64,000 nt of DNA from Hydractinia symbiolongicarpus. Lineage: Eukaryota; Cnidaria; Hydrozoa; Anthoathecata; Hydractiniidae. The stretch is from positions 8,248,001-8,312,000 of the forward strand of contig NC_079876.1 in NCBI RefSeq assembly GCF_029227915.1, given 5' to 3'. The notes below the pieces were generated by a model. That model was not told the DNA's origin. It made no database searches and worked only from the letters and a program-made list of their open reading frames with translations. Both the position numbers and the translations under genes were made by a program. Positions 49,901 through 59,421 of the stretch are shown one piece after another. The stretch's first letter is position 1. The number at the start of each line of letters is the position of its first letter.

Positions 49901-52900
49901 TCGTTCGGGAAATGAGTTTACTCCCTGGGTACTTTCTTTGTATACATTCGACTATACGGGCCAAGCCCCGGATTTACGGGAAAACGCGGGATTTCGTTTG
50001 CCGGCGATTAAACCTCTTTCATTAAGCTTCTCATCAAAAATGAAAACATTTTTCAAAACTACAAGTCTCATGCGTTTTAGTGGTGAAAAAATAATTTAAA
50101 AAATCGTTCGGGAAATGAGTTTACTCCCTGGGTACTTTCTTTGTATACTTTTGACTACACGGGCCAAGCCCCGGATTTACGGGAAAACGCGGGATTTAGT
50201 TTGCCGGCGATTAAACCTCTTTCATTAAGCTTCTCATCAAAAATGAAAACAATTTTGAAAACTACAAGTCTCATGCGTTTTAGTGGTGAAAAAATAATTT
50301 AAAAAATCGTTCGGGAGATGAGTTTACTCCCTGGGTACTTTCTCTGTATACTTCTGACTATACAGGCCAAGCCGGGATTTACGGGAAATCGCGGGTTTTC
50401 GTTTGCCGGCGATTAAACTTCTTTTATTCAGCGTCTCATCAAAAATGAAAAATTTTTTAAAAACTACAAGTCTTATGCGTTTTAGTGGTGAAAAAATAAT
50501 TTAAAAAATCGTTCTGGAAATGAGTTTACTCACAGGGTACTTTCTTTGTATACATTCGACTATACGGGCGAAGCCCGGGCTTTACGGGAAATCGCGGGTT
50601 TTCGTTTGCCAGCGATTAAACCTCTTTCATTAAGCGTCTCATCAAAAATGAAAACACTTTTGAAAACTACAAGTCTCATGCGTTTTAGTGGTGAAATAAT
50701 AATTTAAAAAATCGTTTGGGAAATGAGTTTTTTCCCCGGGTACTTTCTTTGTATACTTTTGACTGTACGGGCCAAGCCCGGGATTTACGGGAAGTCGCGG
50801 GTTTTCGTTTGCCGGCGATTAAACTTCTTTTATTCAGCGTCTCATCAGAAATGAAAACATTTTTGAAAACTACAAGTCTCATGCGTTTTAGTGGTGAAAA
50901 AATAATTTAAAAAATCGTTCGGGAAATGAGTTTACTCCCTGGGTACTTTCTTTGTATACATTCGACTATACGGGCCAAGCCCCGGATTTACGGGAAAACG
51001 CGGGATTTCGTTTGCCGGCGATTAAACCTCTTTCATTGAGCGTCTCATCAAAAATGAAAACATTTTTGAAAACTACAAGTCTCATGCGTTTTAGTAGTTA
51101 AAAAATAATTTAAAAAATCGTTCGGGAAATGAGTTTACTCCCTGGGTACTTTCTTTGTATACTTTTGACTATACGGGCCAAGCCCCGGATTTACGGGAAA
51201 ACGCGGGATTTCGTTTGCCGGCGATTAAACCTCTTTCATTAAGCTTCTTATCAAAAATGAAAACATTTTTGAAAACTACAAGTCTCATGCGTTTTAGTGG
51301 TGAAAAAATAATTTAAAAAATCGTTCGGGAAATGAATTTACTCCCTGGGTACTTTCTTTGTATACTTTTGACTATACGGGCCAAGCCGGGATTTACGGGA
51401 AATCGCGGGTTTTCGTTTGCCGGCGATTAAACCTCTTTCATTAAGCGTCTCATCAAAAATGAAAACACTTTTGAAAACTACAAGTCTCATGCGTTTTAGT
51501 GGTGAAATAATAATTTAAAAAATCGTTTGGGAAATGAGTTTACTCCCCGGGTACTTTCTTTGTATACTTTTGACTATACGGGCCAAGCCCGGGATTTACG
51601 GGAAGTCGCGGGTTTTCGTTTGCCGGCGATTAAACTTCTTTTACTCAGCGTCTCATCAAAAATGAAAACATTTTTAAAAACTACAAGTCTTATGCGTTTT
51701 AGTGGTGAAAAAATAATTTAAAAAATCGTTCTGGAAATGAGTTTACTCACAGGGTACTTGCTCTGTATACATTCGACTATACGGGCCAAGCCCGGGATTT
51801 ACGGGAAATCGCGGGTTTTCGTTTTCCGGCGATTAAACCTCTTTCATTAAGTGTCTCATCAAAAATGAAAACATTTTTAAAAACTACAAGTCTCATGCGT
51901 TTTAGTGGTGAAAAAAAAATTTAAAAAATCGTTCGGGAAATGAGTTTACTCCCTGGGTACTTTCTTTGTATACATTCGACTATACGGGCCAAGCCCCGGA
52001 TTTACGGGAAAACGCGGGATTTCGTTTGCCGGCGATTAAACCTCTTTCATTGAGCGTCTCATCAAAAATGAAAACATTTTTGAAAACTACAAGTCTCATG
52101 CGTTTTAGTGGTTAAAAAATAATTTAAAAAATCGTTCGGGAAATGAGTTTACTCCCTGGGTACTTTCTTTGTATACTTTTGACTATACGGGCCAAGCCCG
52201 GGATTTACGGGAAATCGCGGGTTTTCGTTTGCCGGCGATTAAACTTCTTTTATTCAGCGTCTCATCAAAAATGAAAACATTTTTGAAAACTACAAGTCTC
52301 ATGCGTTTTAGTGGTGAAATAATAATTTAAAAAATCGTTTGGGAAATGAGTTTACTCCCCGGGTACTTTCTTTGTATACTTTTGACTATACGGGCCAAGC
52401 CCGGGATTTACGGGAAGTCGCGGGTTTTCGTTTGCCGGCGATTAAACTTCTTTTATTCAGCGTCTCATCAAAAATGAAAACATTTTTAAAAACTACAAGT
52501 CTTATGCGTTTTAGTGGTGAAAAAATAATTTAAAAAATCGTTCTGGAAATGAGTTTACTCACAGGGTACTTGCTCTGTATACATTCGACTATACGGGCCA
52601 AGTCCGGGATTTACGGGAAATCGCGGGTTTTCGTTTTCCGGCGATTAAACCTCTTTCATTAAGTGTCTCATCAAAAATGAAAACATTTTTAAAAACTACA
52701 AGTCTCATGCGTTTTAGTGGTGAAAAAAAAATTTAAAAAATCGTTCGGGAAATGAGTTTACTCCCTGGGTACTTTCTTTGTATACATTCGACTATACGGG
52801 CCAAGCCCCGGATTTACGGGAAAACGCGGGATTTCGTTTGCCGGCGATTAAACCTCTTTCATTGAGCGTCTCATCAAAAATGAAAACATTTTTGAAAACT

Positions 52901-53146
52901 ACAAGTCTCATGCGTTTTAGTGGTTAAAAAATAATTTAAAAAATCGTTCGGGAAATGAGTTCACTCCCTGGGTACTTTCTTTGTATACTTTTGACTATAC
53001 GGGCCAAGCCCGGGATATACGGGAAATCGCGGGTTTTCGTTTGCCGGCGATTAAACTTCTTTTATTCAGCGTCTCATCAAAAATGAAAACATTTTTGAAA
53101 ACTACAAGTCTCATGCGTTTTAGTGGTGAAAAAATAATTTAAAAAA
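49901..53146 (+). repeat. Sixteen-monomer HOR, copy 2 (3246 bp)
   Basis: Repeats copy 1 monomer for monomer from 49901 to 52944. It is three bases longer, because three late monomers have 203 instead of 202 bp. Private changes include GAGTTTTTTCCCC at 50712 and GGGATATACGGG in the last monomer. Confidence 0.92.
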
Positions 53147-53349
53147 TCGTTCGGGAAATGAGTTTACTCCCTGGGTACTTTCTTTGTATACTTTTGACTA
53201 TACGGGCCAAGCCCGGGATTTACGGGAAATCGCGGGTTTTCGTTTGCCGGCGATTAAACTTCTTTTATTCAGCGTCTCATCAAAAATGAAAACATTTTTA
53301 AAAACTACAAGTCTTATGCGTTTTAGTGGTGAAAAAATAATTTAAAAAA
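53147..53349 (+). repeat. Single monomer between HOR domains
   Basis: A near-reference monomer (AAGCCCGGG, CTTATGCG) that belongs clearly to neither the 16-mer before it nor the 8-mer after it. Confidence 0.6.
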
Positions 53350-54967
53350 TCGTTCTGGAAATGAGTTTACTCACAGGGTACTTTCTTTGTACACATTCGA
53401 CTATACGTGCCAAGCCCGGGATTTACGGGAAATCGCGGGTTTTCGTTTGCCGGCGATTATACTGCTTTTATTCAGCGTCTCATCAAAAATGAAAACATTC
53501 TTAAGAACTACAAGTGTCATGCGTTTTAGTGGTGAAATAATAATTTAAAAAATCGTTTGGGAAATGAGTTTACTCCCTGGGTACTTTCTTTGTATACTTT
53601 TGACTATACGGGCTGAGTCCAGGATTTACGGGAAATCGCAGGTTTTCGTTTGCCGGCGATTAAACTTCTTTTTTTCAGCGTCTCATCAAAAATGAAAACA
53701 TTTTTGAAAACTACAAGTCTCATGCGTTTTAGTGGTGAAAAAATAATTTAAAAAATCGTTCGGGAAATGAGTTTACTTCCTGGGTACTTTCTTTGTATAC
53801 TTTTGACTATTCGGGCGAAGCCGGGATTTACCTGAAATCGCGGGTTTTCGTTTGCCGGCGATTAAACTTCTTTTATTCAGCGTCTCATCAAAAATGAAAA
53901 CATTTTTGAAAACTACAAGTCTCATGCGTTTTAGTGGTGAAAAAATAATTTAAAAAATCGTTCGGGAAATGAGTTTACTTCCTGGGTACTTTCTTTGTAT
54001 ACTTTTGACTATTCGGGCGAAGCCGGGATTTATGGGAAATCGCGGGTTTTTGTTTGCCGGCGATTAAACTTCTTTTATTCAGCGTCTCATCAAAAATGAA
54101 AACATTTTTAAAAACTACAAGTCTTATGCGTTTTAGTGGTGAAAAAATAATTTAAAAAATCGTTCTGGAAATGAATTTACTCACAGGGTACTTTCTTTGT
54201 ATACATTCGACTATACGGGCCAAGCCCGTGATTTACGGGAAATCGCGGGTTTTCGTTTGCCGGCGATTAAACTTCTTTTATTCAGCGTCTCATCAAAAAT
54301 GAAAACATTTTTGAAAACTACAAGTCTCATGCGTTTTAGTGGTGAAAAAATAATTTAAAAAATCGTTCTGGAAATGAGTTTACTCCCTGGGTACTTTCTT
54401 TGTATACTTTTGACTATACGGGCCAAGCCCGGGATTTACGGGAAATCGCGGGTTTTCGTTTGCCGGCGATTAAACTTCTTTTATTCAGCGTCTCATCAAA
54501 AATGAAAACATTTTTAAAAACTACAAGTCTTATGCGTTTTAGTGGTGAAATAATAATTTAAAAAATCGTTCTGGAAATGAGTTTACTCCCTGGGTACTTT
54601 CTTTGTATACTTTTGACTATACGGGCCGAGTCCGGGATTTAGGAATATCGCAGGTTTCGTTTGCCGGCGATTAAACTGCTTTTTTTCAGCGTCTCATCAA
54701 AAATGAAAACATATTTGAAAACTACAAGTCTCATGCGTTTTAGTGGTGAAAAAATAATTTAAAAAATCGTTCGGGAAATGAGTTTATCCCTGGGTAATTT
54801 CTTTGTATACTTTTGACTATACGGGCCAAGCCGGGATTTACGGGAAATCGCGGGTTTTCGTTTGCCGGCGATTAAACTTCTTTTATTCAGCGTCTCATCA
54901 AAAATGAAAACACTTTTAAAAACTACAAGTCTTATGCGTTTTAGTGGTGAAAAAATAATTTAAAAAA
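53350..54967 (+). repeat. ~1620-bp eight-monomer HOR, copy 1
   Basis: Monomers at 53350, 53553, 53756, 53958, 54160, 54363, 54566 and 54767. Markers are CTCACAGGG with ATTATACTGC, GGCTGAGTCC, ATTCGGGCGAAG (twice), AAGCCCGTG, GGAATATCG and GGGTAATTTC. The third monomer differs from later copies, which have AAGCCCGGG there. Confidence 0.85.
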
Positions 54968-55412
54968 TCGTTCTGGAAATGAGTTTACTCACAGGGTACT
55001 TTCTTTGATTACATTCGACTATACGTGCCAAGCCCGGGATTTACGGGAAATCGCGGGTTTTCGTTTGCCGGCGATTATACTGCTTTTATTCAGCGTCTCA
55101 TCAAAAATGAAAACATTCTTGAGAACTACAAGTCTCATGCGTTTTAGTGGTGAAATAATAATTTAAAAAATCGTTTGGGAAATGAGTTTACTCCCTGGGT
55201 ACTTTCTTTGTATACTTTTGACTATACGGGCTGAGTCCAGGATTTACGGGAAATCGCGGGTTTTCGTTTGCCGGCGATTACACTTCTTTTATTCAGCGTC
55301 TCATCAAAAATGAAAACATTTTTGAAAACTACAAGTCTCATGCGTTTTAGTGGTGAAAAAATAATTTAAAAAATCGTTCGGGAAATGAGTTTACTCCCTG
55401 GGTACTTTCTTT

Positions 55413-55430
55413 GTATACTTTTGACTATAC
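55413..55430. other. Monomer dyad GTATA / TATAC
   Basis: Reference-monomer positions 40-57 hold perfect 5-bp inverted arms, GTATA and TATAC, around the 8-base spacer CTTTTGAC. The left arm is itself part of the palindrome GTATAC. The dyad recurs in most monomers. It is altered where GTATAC becomes GCATAC (for example the monomer at 25789) or GATTAC (54968, 56588, 57600). It could be a protein-binding dyad or simply composition; no function is shown. Confidence 0.6.
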
Positions 55431-55443
55431 GGGCCAAGCCCGG

Positions 55444-55458
55444 GATTTACGGGAAATC
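55444..55458. other. Monomer dyad GATTT / AAATC
   Basis: Reference positions 71-85 form perfect 5-bp inverted arms, GATTT and AAATC, around ACGGG. The dyad is lost in the large class of monomers reading GATTTAGGG, which lack one C, and it is kept in most others. It lies inside the GC-rich core between GGG runs. Confidence 0.5.
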
Positions 55459-55506
55459 GCGGGTTTTCGTTTGCCGGCGATTAAACTTCTTTTATTCAGC
55501 GTCTCA

Positions 55507-55528
55507 TCAAAAATGAAAACATTTTTGA
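55507..55528. other. Monomer hairpin, 9-bp arms, AAAA loop
   Basis: Reference positions 134-155 are a perfect inverted repeat: arm TCAAAAATG, loop AAAA, arm CATTTTTGA. Monomers ending the arm in TTTTTAAAAAC instead of TTTTTGAAAAC keep the inner 7 bp. It is the longest perfect dyad I found in the unit and is present in most copies. It could extrude as a small cruciform or fold in a transcript, but nothing in the sequence demonstrates this. It is not a bacterial terminator, as the context is eukaryotic satellite and there is no gene upstream. Confidence 0.65.
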
Positions 55529-56587
55529 AAACTACAAGTCTCATGCGTTTTAGTGGTGAAAAAATAATTTAAAAAATCGTTCAGGAAATGAGTTTACTTC
55601 CTGGGTACTTTCTTTGTATACTTTTGACTATTCGGGCGAAGCCGGGATTTACGGGAAATTGCGGGTTTTCGTTTGCCGGCAATTAAACTTCTTTTATTCA
55701 GCGTCTCATCAAAAATGAAAACATTTTTAAAAACTACAAGTCTTATGCGTTTTAGTGGTGAAAAAATAATTTAAAAAATCGTTCTGGAAATGAGTTTACT
55801 CACAGGGTACTTTCTTTGTATACATTCGACTATACGGGCCAAGCCTGTGATTTACGGGAAATCGCGGGTTTTCGTTTGCCGGCGATTAAACTTCTTTTAA
55901 TCAGCGTCTCATCAAAAATGAAAACATTTTTGAAAACTACAAGTCTCATGCGTTTTAGTGGTGAAAAAATAATTTAAAAAATCGTTCGGGAAATGAGTTT
56001 ACTCCCTGGGTACTTTCTTTGTATACTTTTGACTATACGGGCCAAGCCCGGGATTTACGGGAAATCGCGGGTTTTCGTTTGCCGGCGATTAAACTTCTTT
56101 TATTCAGCGTCTCATCAAAAATGAAAACATTTTTAAAAACTGCAAGTCTTATGCGTTTTAGTGGTGAAAAAATAATTTAAAAAATCGTTCTGGAAATGAG
56201 TTTACTCCCTGGGTACTTTCTTTGTATACTTTTGACTATACGGGCCGAGTCCGGGATTTAGGAATATCGCAGGTTTCGTTTGCCGGCGATTAAACTGCTT
56301 TTTTTCAGCGTCTCATCAAAAATGAAAACATATTTGAAAACTACAAGTCTCATGCGTTTTAGTGGTGAAAAAATAATTTAAAAAATCGTTCGGGAAATGA
56401 GTTTACTCCCTGGGTAATTTCTTTGTATACTTTTGACTATACGGGCCAAGCCGGGATTTACGGGAAATCGCGGGTTTTCGTTTGCCGGCGATTAAACTTC
56501 TTTTATTCAGCGTCTCATCAAAAATGAAAACACTTTTAAAAACTACAAGTCTTATGCGTTTTAGTGGTGAAAAAATAATTTAAAAAA

Positions 56588-57599
56588 TCGTTCTGGAATT
56601 AAGTTTACTCACAGGGTACTTTCTTTGATTACATTCGACTATACGTGCCAAGCCCGGGATTTACGGGAAATCGCGGGTTTTCGTTTGCCGGCGATTAAAC
56701 TGCTTTTATTCAGCGTCTCATCAAAAATGAAAACATTCTTGAGAACTACAAGTCTCATGCGTTTTAGTGGTGAAATAATAATTTAAAAAATCGTTTGGGA
56801 AATGAGTTTACTCCCTGGGTACTTTCTTTGTATACTTTTGACTATACGGGCTGAGTCCAGGATTTACGGGAAATCGCGGGTTTTCGTTTGCCGGCGATTA
56901 CACTTCTTTTATTCAGCGTCTCATCAAAAATGAAAACATTTTTGAAAACTACAAGTCTCATGCGTTTTAGTGGTGAAAAAATAATTTAAAAAATCGTTCG
57001 GGAAATGAGTTTACTCCCTGGGTACTTTCTTTGTATACTTTTGACTATACGGGCCAAGCCCGGGATTTACGGGAAATCGCGGGTTTTCGTTTGCTGGCGA
57101 TTAAACTTCTTTTATTCAGCGTCTCATCAAAAATGAAAACATTTTTAAAAACTACAAGTCTTATGCGTTTTAGTGGTGAAAAAATAATTTAAAAAATCGT
57201 TCTGGAAATGAGTTTATTCCCTGGGTACTTTCTTTGTATACTTTTGACTATACGGGCCGAGTCCGGGATTTAGGAATATCGCAGGTTTCGTTTGCCGGCG
57301 ATTAAACTGCTTTTTTTCAGCGTCTCATCAAAAATGAAAACATATTTGAAAACTACAAGTCTCATGCGTTTTAGTGGTGAAAAAATAATTTAAAAAATCG
57401 TTCGGGAAATGAGTTTACTCCCTGGGTAATTTCTTTGTATACTTTTGACTATACGGGCCAAGCCGGGATTTACGGGAAATCACGGGTTTTCGTTTGCCGG
57501 CGATTAAACTTCTTTTATTCAGCGTCTCATCAAAAATGAAAACACTTTTAAAAACTACAAGTCTTATGCGTTTTAGTGGTGAAAAAATAATTTAAAAAA
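56588..57599 (+). repeat. Eight-monomer HOR, copy 3 (five monomers)
   Basis: Monomers at 56588, 56791, 56994, 57197 and 57398. Three monomers (ATTCGGGCGAAG, AAGCCTGTG, AAGCCCGGG) are missing. The GATTACATTCG and GATTACACTTC markers show descent from copy 2. Confidence 0.85.
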
Positions 57600-58050
57600 T
57601 CGTTCTGGAAATGAGTTTACTCACAGGGTACTTTCTTTGATTACATTCGACTATACGTGCCAAGCCCGGTATTTACGGGAAATCGCGGGTTTTCGTTTGC
57701 CGGCGATTATACTGCTTTTATTCAGCGTCTCATCAAAATTGAAAACATTCTTGAGAACTACAAGTCTCATGCGTTTTAGTGGTGAAATAATAATTTAAAA
57801 AATCGTTTGGGAAATGAGTTTACTCCCTGGGTACTTTCTTTGTATACTTTTGACTATACGGGCTGAGTCCAGGATTTACGGGAAATCGCGGGTTTTCGTT
57901 TGCCGGCGATTAAACTTCTTTTATTCAGCGTCTCATCAAAAATGAAAACATTTTTGAAAACTACAAGTCTCATGCGTTTTAGTGGTGAAAAAATAATTTA
58001 AAAAATCGTTCTGGAAATGAGTTTACTCACAGGGTACTTTCTTTGTATAC

Positions 58051-58066
58051 ATTCGACTATACGGGC
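58051..58066 (+). other. CENP-B-box-like motif, one base short
   Basis: The monomer at 58006 reads ATTCGACTATACGGGC. The published core of the mammalian CENP-B box is nTTCGnnnnAnnCGGGn. Here TTCG, A and CGGG occur in order, but the first spacer has three bases instead of four, so it is not a true match. The motif occurs only in monomers where CTTTTGAC is replaced by CATTCGAC (for example 6136, 10188, 41591, 47672, 60839). CGTGCC variants of the same class lose CGGG. Confidence 0.35.
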
Positions 58067-58613
58067 CAAGCCCGGGATTTACGGGAAATCGCAGGTTTTC
58101 GTTTTCCGGCGATTAAACCTCTTTCATTAAGCGTCTCATCAAAAATGAAAACATTTTTGAAAACTACAAGTCTCATGCGTTTTAGTGGTGAAAAAAAAAT
58201 TTAAAAAATCGTTCGGGAAATGAGTTTACTCCCTGGGTACTTTCTTTGTATACATTCGACTAAACGGGCCAAGCCCCGGATTTACTGGAAAACGCGGGAT
58301 TTCGTTTGCCGGCGATTACACCTCTTTCATTAAGCTTCTCATCAAAAATGAAAACATTTTTGAAAACTACAAGTCTCATGCGTTTAGTGGTAAAAAGATA
58401 ATATAAAAAATCGTTAGGGAAATGAGTTTACTCCCTGGGTACTTTCTTTGTATACTTTTGACTATACGGGCCAAGCTTGGGATTTACGGAAAATTGCGGG
58501 TTTTCGTTTGCCGGCGATTAAACTTCTTTTATTCAGCGTCTCATCAAAAATGAAAACATTTTTAAAAACTACAAGTCTCATGCGTTTTAGTGGTAAAAAA
58601 ATAATTTAGAAAA

Positions 58614-59421
58614 TCGTTCGGGAAGTGAGTTTACTCCCTGGGTACTTTCTTTGTATACTTTTGACTATACGGGCCAAGCCGAGATTTACGGGAAATCGCG
58701 GGTTTTCGTTTGCCGGCGATTAAACTTCTTTTATTCAGCGTCTCATCAAAAATGAAAACATTTTTAAAAACTACAAGTCTTATGCGTTTTAGTGGTGAAA
58801 AAATAATTTAAAAAATCGTTCTGGAAATGAGTTTACTCACAGGGTACTTTCTTTGTATACTTTTGACTATACGGGCCGAGTCCGGGGTTTACGGGAAATG
58901 GCGGTTTTCGTTTGCCGGCGATTAAACTTCTTTTATTCAGCGTCTCATCAAAAATGAAAACATTTTTAAAAACTACAAGTCTCATGCGTTTTAGTGGTAA
59001 AAAAATAATTTAGAAAATCGTTCGGGAAGTGAGTTTACTCCCTGGGTACTTTCTTTGTATACTTTTGACTATACGGGCCAAGCCGGGATTTACGGGAAAT
59101 CGCGGGTTTTCGTTTGCCGGCGATTAAACTTCTTTTATTCAGCGTCTCATCAAAAATGAAAACATTTTTAAAAACTACAAGTCTTATGCGTTTTAGTGGT
59201 GAAAAAATAATTTAAAAAATCGTTCTGGAAATGAGTTTACTCACAGGGTACTTTCTTTGTATACTTTTGACTATACGGGCCGAGTCCGGGGTTTACGGGA
59301 AATGGCGGTTTTCGTTTGCCGGCGATTAAACTTCTTTTATTCAGCGTCTCATCAAAAATGAAAACATTTTTGAAAACTACAAGTCTCATGCGTTTTAGTG
59401 GTGAAAAAATAATTTAAAAAA
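58614..59421 (+). repeat. Tandem dimer, two 404-bp copies
   Basis: Monomers at 58614 and 58816, then 59018 and 59220. The first of each pair has GGGAAGTGAG; the second has GTCCGGGGTTTACGGG with AAATGGCGG. Both members are 202 bp. Confidence 0.82.

Larger units (their letters stand above)
55374..55576 (+). repeat. Reference monomer (203 bp)
   Basis: This copy carries the commonest base at nearly every site and serves as the coordinate reference for monomer positions 1-203. It starts TCGTTCGGGAAATGAG and ends in AATAATTTAAAAAA. Hand count gives 36 C and 41 G, so about 38% GC, with 12 CpG dinucleotides. Landmarks are the GTATA/TATAC dyad at 40-57, CGGG at 57, 68, 77 and 87, GCCGGC at 100-105, the hairpin at 134-155 and the A-rich tail from about 186. 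The length leaves a remainder of two when divided by three, so a reading frame cannot continue from one monomer into the next without an indel. Confidence 0.93.
54968..56587 (+). repeat. Eight-monomer HOR, copy 2 (1620 bp)
   Basis: Monomers at 54968, 55171, 55374, 55577, 55779, 55982, 56185 and 56386. It introduces CTTTGATTACATTCG in its first monomer and GATTACACTTC in its second, both inherited by the following copy. Confidence 0.88.

Noticed and set aside
8617-50882. Minus-strand reading frames of 65-82 residues, for example 15884-16132 and 21555-21803
   Set aside because: They are antisense shadows of the same repeat and depend on single-base deletions such as GATTTAGGG. The two 82-residue frames exist because 15664-16877 and 21335-22548 are duplicates.
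55507-55528. Rho-independent terminator
   Set aside because: The stem is AT-rich, recurs every 203 bp in both orientations of reading, and follows no gene. The array is eukaryotic in character.
58051-58066. True CENP-B box
   Set aside because: Spacing between TTCG and the central A is one base short of the known consensus. It is kept only as a near-match finding.
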